NCBI GenBank assembly: GCA_016302195.1
Contig: JAEDOA010000005.1
Coordinates: forward strand, 1-36,825
Length of the DNA stretch: 36,825 bases
Direction: 5' to 3'
Source of the DNA: Erysipelotrichaceae bacterium
Lineage (GTDB): Bacteria; Bacillota_I; Bacilli_A; Erysipelotrichales; Erysipelotrichaceae
In this document: positions 1 to 10,664 of the stretch, piece after piece
Layout of the letters: every line of letters starts with the position of its first letter
Position numbering within the stretch: the first letter of the stretch is position 1
Position numbers and translations under genes: made by a program
Notes under the pieces: model-generated
Databases searched by the model: none
What the model was told of the DNA's origin: nothing
What the model saw: only the letters and a program-made list of their open reading frames with translations

Positions 1-146
1 GCCAACGCGCTTATATATAATGCCATATTTCTCTAAGCTTTGCAAGTGTTTTTTTCCCTTTTTTTAAAGTTTTTTTACAATGACATTATAATATACAGTC
101 CTTCGTATTTTTTCACTTACGAAGGACTGTATTCATTAATTAGAAA
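1..146. other. Intergenic segment left of rpoC, no gene seen
   Basis: This stretch holds poly-T tracts and the hairpin listed separately at 95-130. I see no open frame or RNA gene. The minus strand is AT-rich with TATATA-like stretches near 10-20 that could belong to a promoter of a gene beyond the edge, but no -35 at good spacing supports it. Confidence 0.4.
95..130 (-). terminator. Hairpin downstream of rpoC, likely terminator
   Basis: Perfect 13-bp inverted repeat, ACAGTCCTTCGTA at 95-107 against its complement at 118-130, with a 10-nt loop. It starts 16 bases past the rpoC stop. On the minus strand the stem is followed by a T-rich but interrupted tail (ATATTATAATG) rather than a clean U-run, so termination may be partial. 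It is the natural end of the ribosomal/RNA polymerase operon. Confidence 0.65.
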
Positions 147-3100
147 TTAGAAGTTGTCGTTTTCTTCCTCTTCTTCGACCTGCTTAATATATTCACTCAT
201 CTGAGCATTTTTTTCTTCAGATAGTTTCTTTAAGCGTTCTTCTTTTTCTTCCTTCATTTCTGTAGCCATCTGTTCTACAAGTCTTGTAGATTCACGATCA
301 GCTGTCGTACCTGTTCCAGCAGGTATCATCTTACCAATAATAACATTCTCTTTTAAGCCCTTTAGATTGTCTTCTTTTCCTCTTACAGCAGCATCTGTCA
401 ATACCTTTGTAGTTTCCTGGAAAGAAGCAGCACTCAACCAAGAATCTGTTTCTACTGATGATTTAGAAATACCTAATAACATAGGTCTAAATTTAGCAGG
501 AATTCCGCCTTCATTTAATACCTTATCATTTAATTCAGTTATTCTTGCCTTTGAAATAGATGTATCTCTTGTTAAGCCAGTGTCATTTCCTTCTTCAACA
601 ACAACTTTTCTTAGCATTTGACAAATCATGATTTCCAAGTGCTTATCAGCTATTTCGATACCTTGTGAACGATATACTTTCATTACTTCTTTTAGAATGT
701 AATTTTGAACTGAATTTACACCACTAACCGCAATCAATTCCTTAGGATTAACTGTTCCTTCTGTCAGCTTATCGCCAGCTTCAACATATGAACCTTCGCT
801 CCACCAAGAACGAATTACGTATGTGCTGTCAATCTTATGCTCTATATCTTCATTCTGTTCATTTGTAATAATCAGTTTGATAATACCATTTTCATCTGGT
901 GAAGAAATTTGGGTAATCTTGCCTGATACCTTTGCGATAATTGCTGGATGCTTTGGACATCTCGCTTCAAATAATTCTTCAACACGTGGTAAACCTTGAG
1001 TAATATCTGAGTTACCAGCTACACCACCAGTATGGAAGTTACGCATTGTCAACTGTGTACCTGGCTCACCAATAGACTGTGCAGCCATGATACCTACTGA
1101 CTCACCGTTTTCAACTAGCTTACCTGTTGCCATGTTTTTGCCATAACACTTACGGCATACTCCATGTTCGCTTTGACATACAAAGGCATTACGGATATAT
1201 ACTTCTTTTATTCCAGCATCAACAATAGCCTTTGCCTTCTTTTCGTCAATATACTCGTCATCAGCAACAATTACTTCACCTGTTGCAGGATTAACAACAT
1301 CTTGTTTACTGTATCTGCCAACTAATCTGTCATATAAACCTTCAACAATTGTATTGCTCTTACGGTCGATGATATCTGTTACAAGATAACCGTTTTCTGT
1401 CATACAGTCATCTTCAACTACTATAACATCCTGAGCAACATCGACCAATCTTCTAGTTAAGTATCCTGAAGATGCAGTTTTTAAAGCTGTATCTGTCAAT
1501 CCTTTTCTAATACCATGAGTTGAAATGAAGAATTCACTAACATTTAATCCTTCACGGAAATTCGAATAAATTGGCACCTCAATAATTGATGACTGGAATC
1601 CCTTAGCATTCTTTGCCTTTGTTGGTTTACCCATCAATCCACGCATACCAGCCAATTGAGTAAAGTGAGATTTATTACCACGGGCACCTGAAACTGCCAT
1701 CATATTGATAGGGTTTTTCGTTGGTAGTTCCTTCATTAACTGATCACCGATATTATCTTTGATTTCACCCCAAAGATTAATCAACTGATTTTCCCATTCC
1801 TGTTCAGTTAATAAACCACGTTTGTGAAGACGCAACAATACATCTGCTTTCTTTTTACCAGCTTCAACCTGTTCTTCCTTATTTGAAGAGACTTTGATAT
1901 CATCCAATGAAATGGTCATACCAGCAACTGTTGAATACTTAAATCCATTATCCTTAATTCTATCAAAATAGATATAAGTATTTCCTTCAGAAGCATAACG
2001 AGAATAAATCTCTCCGATAACCTTTCCCAAATCTTTTTTCTTAACAGGTGAATGTTTGCTCATAGCAGCGATATATTCTGGAATATTGGTGCCATATGAA
2101 ACAAAATATTCATCAGGCATTCTCTTATTCCAATCACCTGTAACCTCATTAACATAAGGGAAATCTTCAGGGAACATCTTATTGAAAATCAGTTTTCCTA
2201 CAGTAGTAATCAAATATTTTTCATTTTGCTCTTCAGTAAAGAAACTCTTATGTAATGAACTTGTCTTGATCGCAATTCTATTGTGTAAATGAGTTTGCTT
2301 TAAATCGTAGGCAAGCATTACTTCATCCTGATCCTTATAGATACGTCCTTCAGAATCACCAAAAGTTTCCCACAATTTCGCGCTTTCCTCATCACCTAAA
2401 TCTCTTAATCTTTTTGCTTCCTCATAACAGTCAGCCTTAGTTTCTTCCATTGTTAAATAGAAGTTACCAAGAACCATGTCCTGTGATGGAGTAACGATAG
2501 GTAAGCCATCCTTAGGTCCTAAGATATTGTTTGAACCAAGCATTAATACTCTAGCCTCAGCGCACGCCTCTTCACTTAAAGGAACATGCACTGCCATCTG
2601 GTCACCATCAAAGTCCGCATTGAAAGCAGTACATACTAATGGATGCAATCTAATAGCTCTTCCTTCAACAATTTTTGGCATGAAAGCCTGAATTCCTAAA
2701 CGGTGTAGAGTTGGAGCACGGTTTAATAAAACCGGATGATTACATACAACTTTTTCAACTACATCCCAAATACGCGGATCAACTTTATCAATTAGTTTTT
2801 CTGCTGCCTTTGGATTTGTTGCTATCTTTTGATATACCAATTCATTAATAACAAATGGTTTAAACAACTGCAGTGCCATCTCACGTGGAATACCGCATTG
2901 ATACATTTTTAAATCTGGTCCAACCGCAATAACTGAACGTCCTGAGAAGTCTACACGTTTTCCCAAAAGGTTCTGACGGAATCTTCCCTGTTTTCCTTTT
3001 AAGGCATGAGACAAAGACTTTAATGCTCTATTGCCTGCGCCAGTTACTGGTTTACTTCTTCTACCGTTATCGATTAATGCATCAACAGCCTCCTGTAGCA

Positions 3101-3962
3101 TACGTTTTTCGTTTTGAACGATGATGCTTGGAGTAGCCAAATCAAGCAGCTTCTGCAAACGATTATTACGAGTAATAACACGACGGTATAAATCATTTAA
3201 ATCGCTAGTCGCAAATCGTCCGCCATCAAGTTGCATCATTGGTCTTAAATCAGGTGGTATAACTGGCAAAACAGTCATAACCATCCATTCAGGACGCTGA
3301 TTAGATTCTCTGAATGCATTAACAGTTTCAAATCTCTTGATTAGTTTTTTACGCTTTTCGCCTTGGGCAGTTTCAAGTTGAGATACCAGCATGTTATATT
3401 CTTTATCCAAATCAACCTGCTCTAGTAATAGCTTGATAGCTTCAGCACCTATTTTTGCGGTAAAAGCGTTAGAACCATATTCTTCTCTTAAACGATGGTA
3501 CTCACTGGTAGTGATTACCTGCTTATAAGATAATTCTTTAACATCCTTTGGATCTGTTACAATCCAGTTTACGAAATAGACAACTTCTTCAAGTTGCTTT
3601 GGAGCAACATCAAGCAGTAAAGAAATTCTGCTTGGTGTGCCTTTTAAATACCATATATGAGTAACAGGAGCAGCTAATGAAATATGGCCCATTCTCTCTC
3701 TTCTCACTGAACTACGAGTTATTTCAACACCACACTTGTCACAAACAAAGCCCTTATAGCGAACTTTCTTATATTTACCGCAATAACATTCCCAATCTTT
3801 GGTAGGACCGAAAATTCTTTCGCAGAATAAGCCGTCTCTTTCTGGTTTTTGTGAACGGTAATTTATTGTTTCTGGTTTTTTTACTTCACCATGAGACCAT
3901 TGTAAAATTCTCTCTGGGGAAGCAATTCCAATTTGAACGGAAGCAACATTATTAATATTCAT
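147..3962 (-). CDS. rpoC: DNA-directed RNA polymerase subunit beta'
   Basis: Largest catalytic subunit of bacterial RNA polymerase, 1271 aa, a little longer than the roughly 1200 aa of Bacillus. The active-site loop NADFDGDQ carries the three magnesium-binding aspartates at D450, D452 and D454. An N-terminal zinc-binding ribbon is visible near residues 58-76 (CYC...CDKC), and a second cysteine cluster ([14 protein letters not shown]) lies in the C-terminal part, followed by the trigger-loop region ([18 protein letters not shown]). The C-terminus is a charged Lys/Glu-rich tail. The ATG has a GGAGG ribosome site at 3971-3975, directly against the rpoB stop 14 bases upstream, so the two genes are translationally close. 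It is the last gene of the rplK-rpoC transcription unit. Confidence 0.99.
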   Translation of the reverse strand: MNINNVASVQIGIASPERILQWSHGEVKKPETINYRSQKPERDGLFCERIFGPTKDWECYCGKYKKVRYKGFVCDKCGVEITRSSVRRERMGHISLAAPVTHIWYLKGTPSRISLLLDVAPKQLEEVVYFVNWIVTDPKDVKELSYKQVITTSEYHRLREEYGSNAFTAKIGAEAIKLLLEQVDLDKEYNMLVSQLETAQGEKRKKLIKRFETVNAFRESNQRPEWMVMTVLPVIPPDLRPMMQLDGGRFATSDLNDLYRRVITRNNRLQKLLDLATPSIIVQNEKRMLQEAVDALIDNGRRSKPVTGAGNRALKSLSHALKGKQGRFRQNLLGKRVDFSGRSVIAVGPDLKMYQCGIPREMALQLFKPFVINELVYQKIATNPKAAEKLIDKVDPRIWDVVEKVVCNHPVLLNRAPTLHRLGIQAFMPKIVEGRAIRLHPLVCTAFNADFDGDQMAVHVPLSEEACAEARVLMLGSNNILGPKDGLPIVTPSQDMVLGNFYLTMEETKADCYEEAKRLRDLGDEESAKLWETFGDSEGRIYKDQDEVMLAYDLKQTHLHNRIAIKTSSLHKSFFTEEQNEKYLITTVGKLIFNKMFPEDFPYVNEVTGDWNKRMPDEYFVSYGTNIPEYIAAMSKHSPVKKKDLGKVIGEIYSRYASEGNTYIYFDRIKDNGFKYSTVAGMTISLDDIKVSSNKEEQVEAGKKKADVLLRLHKRGLLTEQEWENQLINLWGEIKDNIGDQLMKELPTKNPINMMAVSGARGNKSHFTQLAGMRGLMGKPTKAKNAKGFQSSIIEVPIYSNFREGLNVSEFFISTHGIRKGLTDTALKTASSGYLTRRLVDVAQDVIVVEDDCMTENGYLVTDIIDRKSNTIVEGLYDRLVGRYSKQDVVNPATGEVIVADDEYIDEKKAKAIVDAGIKEVYIRNAFVCQSEHGVCRKCYGKNMATGKLVENGESVGIMAAQSIGEPGTQLTMRNFHTGGVAGNSDITQGLPRVEELFEARCPKHPAIIAKVSGKITQISSPDENGIIKLIITNEQNEDIEHKIDSTYVIRSWWSEGSYVEAGDKLTEGTVNPKELIAVSGVNSVQNYILKEVMKVYRSQGIEIADKHLEIMICQMLRKVVVEEGNDTGLTRDTSISKARITELNDKVLNEGGIPAKFRPMLLGISKSSVETDSWLSAASFQETTKVLTDAAVRGKEDNLKGLKENVIIGKMIPAGTGTTADRESTRLVEQMATEMKEEKEERLKKLSEEKNAQMSEYIKQVEEEEENDNF

Positions 3963-3976
3963 CTACACTACCTCCA

Positions 3977-6900
3977 CTAATCCTGATAATCATCATAATC
4001 ATCAATTCCTGCTACAGCTGCCTCAGGAATTTCCTGACCCTGATCATCTGTGGTTGAGTAACCATCAGTCTTTTCATATACTAAATCGTCCATCTTAATT
4101 GAAGTTGATTTAACATCATCTTCATTAGCAGATATATCTAGTTCATTATGATCTTGATCATAAACCTTTACATCTAATGCTAAAGCCTGTAATTCGTGAG
4201 TTAATACTCTAAATGATTCGCCAACATTACTTTCAGGGATTGGTTTACCCTTAATGATAGCTTCATAAGTCTTTGTTCTTCCAACAACATCATCAGATTT
4301 AACTGTTAAAATTTCAGAAAGAGTATGAGCAGCACCATATGCTTCTAATGCCCAAACTTCCATTTCACCGAATCTTTGTCCACCATTTTGAGCCTTACCG
4401 CCTAATGGCTGTTGAGTAACTAAAGAATATGGACCTGTAGCTCTAGCGTGAAGCTTGTCGTCAACCATGTGAGCCAGCTTAATCATATACATGATACCAA
4501 CTGCGATTCTCTCATCAAATGGTTCACCTGTTCTACCATCAAACAATTGAACTTTTCCATCTGGGGTTGAGCCTGCTTCCTTAAGAATGCTCATTAGTTC
4601 TTCATTATTGATTCCATCGAATACTGGTGTTGAGAACTTGCATCCCAATTTTTCAGCAGCTAAGCCTAGATGTATTTCCAATACTTGTCCAATGTTCATA
4701 CGTGAAGGCACACCAAATGGATTCAACATAACATCAATTTGAGTACCATCAGCCATAAATGGCATATCTTCAACTGGTAAAATCTTAGAAATAACACCCT
4801 TGTTTCCATGTCTACCAGCCATCTTATCACCTTCAGAAATTTTTCTCTTCTGAACGATATATACTTTAATAACCTCGTTAACCCCTGGAGCTAACTCATG
4901 GTCTTTTCTAGTAAATCTTCTAATAGAATGAACAATACCTGCTCCACCATGAGGTACTTTCAGCGAATTATCTCTAACTTCTCTTGATTTTTCACCAAAA
5001 ATTGCGAACAACAATTTTTCTTCAGGAGAGTTTTCACTTTGGCCTTTTGGAGTTACCTTACCAACAAGAATATCGCCTTCTCTTACCACAGCACCAACCA
5101 TGATAATACCACGTGAATCAAGATTTCTTACCGTTGATTCACTAACATTAGGAATATCTCTAGTTATCTCTTCAGGTCCAAGTTTTGTCTCACGGCATTC
5201 AATTGAGTATTCTTCAATATGAACTGAAGTGAAGACATCTTCTCTTACCATTCTTTCAGACATGATAACAGCATCCTCATAGTTATAACCATTCCATGTC
5301 ATAAAGGCAATCTTTACGTTTTGTCCTAATGCCAACTCACCATTTTCCATGCTCAATCCATCAGCGATAATATCGCCTTTCTTGACTCTTTCGCCTCTAG
5401 ATACAATTGGTGTCTGATTTATGCAGGTACCTGCATTTGAACGACGGAATTTTACTAGATTATATTCATCCTGACTTTGTTCTGTATCGATCACAATTTT
5501 TCTTGAATCAGCATAAGTAACAATGCCATCGTTTCGAGCAATTACAGCTCCGCCAGCATCATGAGCAATCTTATATTCCATTCCTGTTCCAACATATGGA
5601 GAATGTGGCTTTAATAATGGAACCGCCTGTCTTTGCATGTTAGAACCCATCAAGGCTCTTGATGCATCATCGTTTTCCAAGAATGGGATACATGCTGCCG
5701 CAATAGAAATAATCTGTTTTGGTGAAACGTCAACCAATTCAACTTCTGATTGATCCATCATTACTGTATCAGTATGGTAACGACATACACATTGACCACT
5801 TGTCAAATAACCATCCTTAACCTCATTAGCTTGGGCGATTACATATTCCATTTCATCATCAGCAGCTAAATAAACAACATCGTCATCACTAACTCTATAT
5901 CTTCCATCTGCTTCCTTAATAACTTTACGATATGGTGTTTCAATAAAGCCATATTCGTTTACCTTAGCATATGAAGTCAAATAGTTGATCAAACCGATAT
6001 TAGGTCCTTCTGGTGTTTCAATTGGGCAAATTCTACCATAGTGAGTATTATGAACGTCACGAACTTCAAATCCAGCTCTTTCTCTTGTTAATCCACCAGG
6101 GCCTAATGCTGAGATACGACGTTTATTAGTTAATTCAGCCAAAGGATTTTCCTGGTCCATAAATTGTGATAATTGTGAAGATGAGAAGAATTCCTTTACT
6201 GCTGAAGTAAGAGAACGGATATTTGTCAAACTCTTAGCAGAAATTGTAGATATGTCTGAAATTGACATTTTTTCCTTTACATTCTTCTCCATTCTTGAAA
6301 AGCCGATACGATATTGGTTTTGAATTAATTCACCAACAGTTCTGATACGACGGTTTCCTAATTGGTCAATATCATCAACTACGCCAACTTCTTCTGTCAT
6401 ATTTAACAAATATGAATATTGGCTATACATATCAGAAATAATAATAGTTTTCTTCTTTGTGAATGGGTCAATTCCTAATACTCTAACAGTTTCTTTACTG
6501 TCAGGATTATTCTTGACATACAATAATTGGTTAGCTGCACCAACTAAATATAATGTATATTCCTTGCCAGATTTCACTTCTGAAACAATTGATTTTCTAG
6601 AAGCATTGTCCAAAGTTGGCTGTTCAGTATCAGCAATATAGCGTGAAACAACTAATTGTCCATCACCATCTAAAACATCCTGATTAGCTTCAACTAATCT
6701 ACCATAGCAATACAAACGACCACCATAATTCAGTACAGCTGTAACGTTTTCACTAGTTAATTTGACTGGCTGAGCGATAATTCCGCCATAAACACTGACT
6801 GTCTCGACATTAGCTTTAATTAAAGTTTTAACATCATCCATTGTCAAAACAGTACCAGCTTCAAAAGAAACCTTTCCTTTTAAAACATCTTTAGCTAAGA

Positions 6901-8134
6901 TTCTTCCAGCTAAACCAATTTTGTAACTAGTTGGAACTTCTACTACATCTGGATGTGAAAATTCATATTTTTGAGGCAACGCAATCATATGCAAACCCTT
7001 AGCAAGAGTTTCCTTGATTGAATTAAGCATTTCTTTGCTATCAATCAATGTATTCTTTGCACAAATAAGCTTGCCATTTTCATCTTTCAAATCTTCTGCT
7101 AAATATTTACCTTTACAACGTGAAAAAGCACCCAATTTCTTATTAGTCTTATAACGACCTGCTTTATTCAAATCATAACGACGATAATCAAAGAATTTCG
7201 CATTCATCAAATTCTTAGCACCTTCAACAGTGTGGATATCATCTGAACGTTGATTTTCATAAATTGCTTTCAAAGATTCATCTGTTGTTTTGATTTTGCT
7301 ATCGGCAATTAATGTATTACTGATTTCTTCGTAGTTGCCAAATACAGCAGTATATAACATGATGTAGTCATTCAAATATTCTCTTTGTTCAAAATCAACA
7401 GGAACATCATATACAGGCAAGTTCATTGCAGTTAAGAATGTCTTCATTGTTGCTGTATCGAAACAATCTTCACCTTTTTCAGGATTCAGTGACATACCAA
7501 TAGCTTTAAATAGAATAGTTGATAAAATCTTTCTCTTTCTATCAACACTCATGTTTACAATACGACCGATATTACTCTTTTTTGAATCAGTCATAAATTC
7601 AAGCCATGTTCCTCTAGATGGAATCAATTCACTTGAAAATACATCCTTACCAGTTTTATCTTCCTGATCAATTGAAAAATAAGCGCCTGGTGATCTTACA
7701 ATCTGTGAAACAATTACTCTTTCAGCACCATTAATGATAAATGTTCCTGTAGGAGTTAGCTTAGGAAAATCGCCTAAAAATACCTTTTCAACATCTTTTT
7801 GGATCAATTCACCGGTTTCATTATCAGCGATTGTCAGTCTCATAGACGCACGTAAAGGAGCTGCGTATGTCAGCTCTCTAATTTTGCACTCTTCAGTGTC
7901 ATATTTTGGGGTCCCAAATTCATAACCCAAATATTCAAGTTTGATATTCCTGTTTGAGTTTTCAATAGGGTAAATTTCTTCGAATACTTCTTTTATACCT
8001 TCTTCTTCAAACCATTTATAAGAATTAGTTTGAATTTCAACAAGATTTGGAAGTTCTAAGGTTCCAGAGACCTTTGAGTAGTCTCTTCTACTAGCTTTAC
8101 CGTGGGTTACAATACGGTATGCATCTTTGCTCAT
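3977..8134 (-). CDS. rpoB: DNA-directed RNA polymerase subunit beta
   Basis: Beta subunit of RNA polymerase, 1385 aa, close to mollicute proteins and about 190 aa longer than in Bacillus (1193 aa). Nearly all the extra length lies before the rifampicin region, within about residues 217-590 of the beta lobe, where a module of about 45 residues appears twice. Landmarks are intact: [21 protein letters not shown] around 652-672, [34 protein letters not shown], and [12 protein letters not shown] in the C-terminal half. The position equivalent to E. coli His526 is Asn670 (codon 6125-6127), a change associated with rifampicin insensitivity in mollicutes. The C-terminus is an acidic tail rich in Asp and Tyr. 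The ATG follows a GGAAGGGG ribosome site. Confidence 0.99.
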   Translation of the reverse strand: MSKDAYRIVTHGKASRRDYSKVSGTLELPNLVEIQTNSYKWFEEEGIKEVFEEIYPIENSNRNIKLEYLGYEFGTPKYDTEECKIRELTYAAPLRASMRLTIADNETGELIQKDVEKVFLGDFPKLTPTGTFIINGAERVIVSQIVRSPGAYFSIDQEDKTGKDVFSSELIPSRGTWLEFMTDSKKSNIGRIVNMSVDRKRKILSTILFKAIGMSLNPEKGEDCFDTATMKTFLTAMNLPVYDVPVDFEQREYLNDYIMLYTAVFGNYEEISNTLIADSKIKTTDESLKAIYENQRSDDIHTVEGAKNLMNAKFFDYRRYDLNKAGRYKTNKKLGAFSRCKGKYLAEDLKDENGKLICAKNTLIDSKEMLNSIKETLAKGLHMIALPQKYEFSHPDVVEVPTSYKIGLAGRILAKDVLKGKVSFEAGTVLTMDDVKTLIKANVETVSVYGGIIAQPVKLTSENVTAVLNYGGRLYCYGRLVEANQDVLDGDGQLVVSRYIADTEQPTLDNASRKSIVSEVKSGKEYTLYLVGAANQLLYVKNNPDSKETVRVLGIDPFTKKKTIIISDMYSQYSYLLNMTEEVGVVDDIDQLGNRRIRTVGELIQNQYRIGFSRMEKNVKEKMSISDISTISAKSLTNIRSLTSAVKEFFSSSQLSQFMDQENPLAELTNKRRISALGPGGLTRERAGFEVRDVHNTHYGRICPIETPEGPNIGLINYLTSYAKVNEYGFIETPYRKVIKEADGRYRVSDDDVVYLAADDEMEYVIAQANEVKDGYLTSGQCVCRYHTDTVMMDQSEVELVDVSPKQIISIAAACIPFLENDDASRALMGSNMQRQAVPLLKPHSPYVGTGMEYKIAHDAGGAVIARNDGIVTYADSRKIVIDTEQSQDEYNLVKFRRSNAGTCINQTPIVSRGERVKKGDIIADGLSMENGELALGQNVKIAFMTWNGYNYEDAVIMSERMVREDVFTSVHIEEYSIECRETKLGPEEITRDIPNVSESTVRNLDSRGIIMVGAVVREGDILVGKVTPKGQSENSPEEKLLFAIFGEKSREVRDNSLKVPHGGAGIVHSIRRFTRKDHELAPGVNEVIKVYIVQKRKISEGDKMAGRHGNKGVISKILPVEDMPFMADGTQIDVMLNPFGVPSRMNIGQVLEIHLGLAAEKLGCKFSTPVFDGINNEELMSILKEAGSTPDGKVQLFDGRTGEPFDERIAVGIMYMIKLAHMVDDKLHARATGPYSLVTQQPLGGKAQNGGQRFGEMEVWALEAYGAAHTLSEILTVKSDDVVGRTKTYEAIIKGKPIPESNVGESFRVLTHELQALALDVKVYDQDHNELDISANEDDVKSTSIKMDDLVYEKTDGYSTTDDQGQEIPEAAVAGIDDYDDYQD

Positions 8135-8160
8135 ATAAACGCCCCTTCCTTAATACGTAT

Positions 8161-8186
8161 ATGGGTAAAAAAGCCCTTTTACCCAT
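8161..8186 (-). promoter_or_regulatory. Hairpin in the rpoB leader
   Basis: Perfect 10-bp inverted repeat (ATGGGTAAAA at 8161-8170 and its complement at 8177-8186) with a 6-nt loop, in the 96-base gap between the methyltransferase gene and rpoB. No U-run follows it on the minus strand, so it looks more like an RNA processing or stabilising element than a terminator. E. coli also processes the rplL-rpoB intergenic RNA; any parallel here is inference. Confidence 0.45.
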
Positions 8187-8230
8187 TTTATTAATTCTAT
8201 GCAATTGTATATTATAGCAATAAATCAACA

Positions 8231-8833
8231 CTAATTCAAGGATTTTTGAGCCGATATTATCCAATAACCGCTATCCTTATTTAATACTTCAACCTTATTT
8301 GAAATGCTTTCTAGATATTTTATTGCGCTTTGAGCGCCTTGTTGTTTTCTAATAACTATGATAAGCTTTCCACCAGGGTTTAAAGCATTGATTGATTGTT
8401 CAAATAGTTGATAAATTACTTTCTTTCCAGTTCTAATAGGTGGATTCGACAAAATGTAATCAAATTTTTCACCTTTTAAATTGTTCAAACCAAACGAAAC
8501 AATAGTTCTATTATTTTGACCATATAGTTGACTGTTTAGCTGAGAAATACTAACAGCATTCTCATTTACATCTATCATAGTCAAATCAATTTCAGGATGA
8601 TATTTTTTAACCAATATCCCAATAACTCCAATACCACAGCCCAAATCTGCTACTTTGCCAGAAATATCAAGGTTAACAACAGTTTCCAGAAGTACTCTTG
8701 AACCGTAATCTAATGTGTCTTTGCTGAAAAGACCATCGCTGGAATTAAATGTTTCTAAAACGCCTAAAAACCGAAAGCTAATTTTCTTTCGGTTTTCGCT
8801 AAATCGGGAATCGGTGGTAAAATAATGACTCAT
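8231..8833 (-). CDS. rsmC: Class I SAM-dependent methyltransferase, RsmC/YbxB-like
   Basis: Predicted 16S rRNA guanine-N2 methyltransferase of the RsmC/YbxB type, 200 aa from the start chosen here. The SAM-binding motif VADLGCGIGVIGIL and the catalytic motif SNPPIRTGK, typical of N-methyltransferases acting on amino groups, are both present. It is the single-domain form, as in Bacillus ybxB, which sits at the same place between rplL and rpoB. The open frame reaches back to 8860, but the ATG at 8831-8833 has a GGGAGG site at 8841-8846 with good spacing and begins MSHYFTTD, so I start there. The exact target nucleotide is inferred from family and position. Confidence 0.88.
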   Translation of the reverse strand: MSHYFTTDSRFSENRKKISFRFLGVLETFNSSDGLFSKDTLDYGSRVLLETVVNLDISGKVADLGCGIGVIGILVKKYHPEIDLTMIDVNENAVSISQLNSQLYGQNNRTIVSFGLNNLKGEKFDYILSNPPIRTGKKVIYQLFEQSINALNPGGKLIIVIRKQQGAQSAIKYLESISNKVEVLNKDSGYWIISAQKSLN

Positions 8834-8858
8834 ACCTATACCTCCCATTTGGTTAAGC

Positions 8859-8880
8859 AAGGGCCGATTACTCGGCCCTT
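8859..8880 (-). promoter_or_regulatory. Stem-loop after rplL, attenuator or processing site
   Basis: A 9-bp GC-rich perfect stem (AAGGGCCGA at 8859-8867 with its complement at 8872-8880) and a 4-nt loop, 10 bases past the rplL stop. It lacks a proper U-run on the minus strand, so it is better seen as a leaky attenuator or 3'-end-protecting structure. Such an element could keep L7/L12, needed in several copies per ribosome, above rpoB and rpoC. Confidence 0.5.
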
Positions 8881-8890
8881 AAATCATGAC

Positions 8891-9277
8891 TTACTTGTAT
8901 TCTACTACAGCGCCTGCAGCGTGGATAGCTTCTTTAATCTTGTCAGCTTCTTCAACCTTAACGTTTTCTTTAATAACGCTTGGTGTGCCAGGAGCACAAC
9001 CATCTACGATCTTCTTAGCACCCATTAAGTCTAAGCCGCAAGCTTCTTTGATAGCCTTGATAACAGCGATCTTTGTAGGGCCAACTTCTTTTAATACGAT
9101 AGTAACTTCAGTAGGTCCTGCAGGAGCAGCTTCGTCTGCAACAACAGCAACTGGAGCAGCAGCAACAGCAGCAGTTACGCCAAATTCTTCTTCGATTGCT
9201 TTTACTAAATCATTGATTTCTAAAATTGTCATCTCTTTTAAAGTAGCGATGATTTCTTCATTTGTTAATTTTGCCAT
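8891..9277 (-). CDS. rplL: 50S ribosomal protein L7/L12 (bL12)
   Basis: Stalk protein that recruits translation factors, 128 aa. It shows an N-terminal dimerisation helix (NEEIIATLKEMTILEINDLVKAIEEEFGV), an Ala/Val-rich hinge, and the conserved C-terminal domain (EVTIVLKEVGPTKIAVIKAIKE and GLDLMGAKKIVDG). The start at 9275-9277 (MAKLTNEE) has a GGAGG site at 9286-9290. A TTG further upstream at 9290-9292 lies inside that ribosome site and is not a believable start. It follows rplJ by 18 bases and shares its leader control. Confidence 0.98.
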   Translation of the reverse strand: MAKLTNEEIIATLKEMTILEINDLVKAIEEEFGVTAAVAAAPVAVVADEAAPAGPTEVTIVLKEVGPTKIAVIKAIKEACGLDLMGAKKIVDGCAPGTPSVIKENVKVEEADKIKEAIHAAGAVVEYK

Positions 9278-9295
9278 ACTTTTTTCCTCCAATAA

Positions 9296-9805
9296 TTATT
9301 CGGCAGTTTGTTCTGCTGCATTGTCCTTATCAGCAATTGCCTTAACAGTAGCAGCGAATGAACGGATTGGGCTTTGTAAACATCCAAGTAGCATTGAAAT
9401 CATGCCTTCCTTGTTTGGTAATGTAGATAATGCCTTAATTTCATCTGCATTAACAACTTTCTTGTCTACGACACCAGCTTTTACAATTAATTTTTCGTGT
9501 TTCTTAGCAAACTTGCATAATACTCTTGCTGGTGCAACAGCATCAGTAGAAATAGCAATTGCATTAGGTCCTTTTAATGAATCTAACAATTCATCATAGC
9601 CTAATTGTTCAGAAGCACGTTGAACCATGGTATTTTTGTAAACAGCAAATTCGCATCCTTCTTCACGTAAAGTCTTACGTAATTCAGTTACTTCCTTTAC
9701 TGATAGACCACGGTACTCAACAACAACAGTTGAAGCTGCATTTTCCATCTTACTAGCAATATCAGCAACAATCTGTTTCTTTTGTTCTAGTACTTGTTGG
9801 TTCAT
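9296..9805 (-). CDS. rplJ: 50S ribosomal protein L10 (uL10)
   Basis: Base of the ribosomal stalk, 169 aa, binding 23S rRNA and L7/L12 dimers. Family signature: YRGLSVKEVTELRKTLREEG near residues 30-50 and the C-terminal L12-binding helix (SPIRSFAATVKAIADKDN). I start at the ATG 9803-9805 (MNQQVLEQKKQI), which has an AAAGGAAAG site. The open frame extends further up to 9880, but that part overlaps the structured leader and does not look like L10. Expression is probably autoregulated by the L10-L12 complex through the leader at 9855-9950. Confidence 0.97.
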   Translation of the reverse strand: MNQQVLEQKKQIVADIASKMENAASTVVVEYRGLSVKEVTELRKTLREEGCEFAVYKNTMVQRASEQLGYDELLDSLKGPNAIAISTDAVAPARVLCKFAKKHEKLIVKAGVVDKKVVNADEIKALSTLPNKEGMISMLLGCLQSPIRSFAATVKAIADKDNAAEQTAE

Positions 9806-9854
9806 AGTCGTCTTTCCTTTCTGTTTTTTTATTTTGTTCAATATACCGATATAA

Positions 9855-9950
9855 TTAAAACCCGTTTGCCTCATAGACAAGCCGGGTTAAAGTTTTTATC
9901 AACCTTACCTCGGCAACATTTTTAAACTAAACGTCGTTGCTGTCTATGGT
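9855..9950 (-). promoter_or_regulatory. L10 leader RNA with attenuator in front of rplJ
   Basis: The rplA-rplJ gap holds the hallmarks of the Firmicute L10 leader. In RNA sense ACCATAGACAGCAACG starts the element. A GTTGCCGAGGT core follows, and CTTGTCTATG later pairs back with CATAGACA: plus-strand 9941-9948 complements 9872-9879 over 8 bases. The 3' part folds into a terminator stem (AACCCG at 9883-9888, CGGGTT at 9859-9864) followed by TTAATT. Binding of L10(L12) to this family of leaders is known to favour termination; here that is by homology of structure. Confidence 0.85.
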
Positions 9951-9973
9951 ATATTGTTAACAACAATTTCTAA

Positions 9974-10660
9974 TTAAACTAAATGATCAACCTTAACTGA
10001 AGGAGACATTGAAGAAGAAACAACAACATTCTTCATATATGTACCTTTAACAGCTGCAGGTCTAGCCTTTAAGATTACATCGTAAATAGTCTTGTAGTTT
10101 TCAACTAATTTTTCAGTTGAGAATGACTTTTTGCCGATAATAACAGCAACGTTACCTTCCTTATCTGTACGGTAAGTAACTTTACCTTTCTTGATTTCAT
10201 CAATTGCTTGTGCAATGTTCATTGTTACTGTTCCAGTCTTTGGGTTTGGCATCAAGCCCTTAGGTCCTAAAATCTTACCTAATTTACCTAATTCACCCAT
10301 CATATCAGGAGTAGCAACGATAACATCAAAGTCGAACCAGCCTTTTTTGATGTCTTCTAAGATTTCCTTACCACCAACAATATCGGCACCAGCATTTTGT
10401 GCTTCAGCAACTTTTGGTCCTTGAGTGATAACTAAAACCTTTTTAGATTTACCTGTACCATTTGGTAAAACGATTGCTCCACGAAGCTGTTGATCAGCGT
10501 GACGTGGGTCAACATTTAAACGGAATACCAATTCCATTGTTTCATCAAATTTTGTATAAGAAACCTTCTTAACCAATTCAATTGCTTCTTCGATTGGGTA
10601 TGATTTAGCAGTGTCAATCAACTTAGCAGCTTCTAAATATTTCTTTCCATGTCTTGCCAT
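9974..10660 (-). CDS. rplA: 50S ribosomal protein L1 (uL1)
   Basis: Ribosomal protein of the L1 stalk and translational repressor of its own operon, 228 aa, the usual length. It contains the signature [12 protein letters not shown] with the neighbouring [11 protein letters not shown], and the N-terminal [11 protein letters not shown] motif. The ATG follows GGGAG, and the rplK stop lies only 4 bases upstream, so translation of the two genes is probably coupled. A 23S-like L1 target occurs in the rplK leader (11109-11139), consistent with feedback control of both genes. Confidence 0.99.
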   Translation of the reverse strand: MARHGKKYLEAAKLIDTAKSYPIEEAIELVKKVSYTKFDETMELVFRLNVDPRHADQQLRGAIVLPNGTGKSKKVLVITQGPKVAEAQNAGADIVGGKEILEDIKKGWFDFDVIVATPDMMGELGKLGKILGPKGLMPNPKTGTVTMNIAQAIDEIKKGKVTYRTDKEGNVAVIIGKKSFSTEKLVENYKTIYDVILKARPAAVKGTYMKNVVVSSSMSPSVKVDHLV

Positions 10661-10664
10661 AATC

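Noticed and set aside
8886-9599. 237-codon plus-strand frame opposite rplL and rplJ
   Set aside because: It arises from the Ala/Val-rich codon bias of the ribosomal genes on the other strand; no ribosome site and no plausible protein.
9806-9880. N-terminal extension of L10
   Set aside because: It covers the attenuator part of the L10 leader and has no family similarity.
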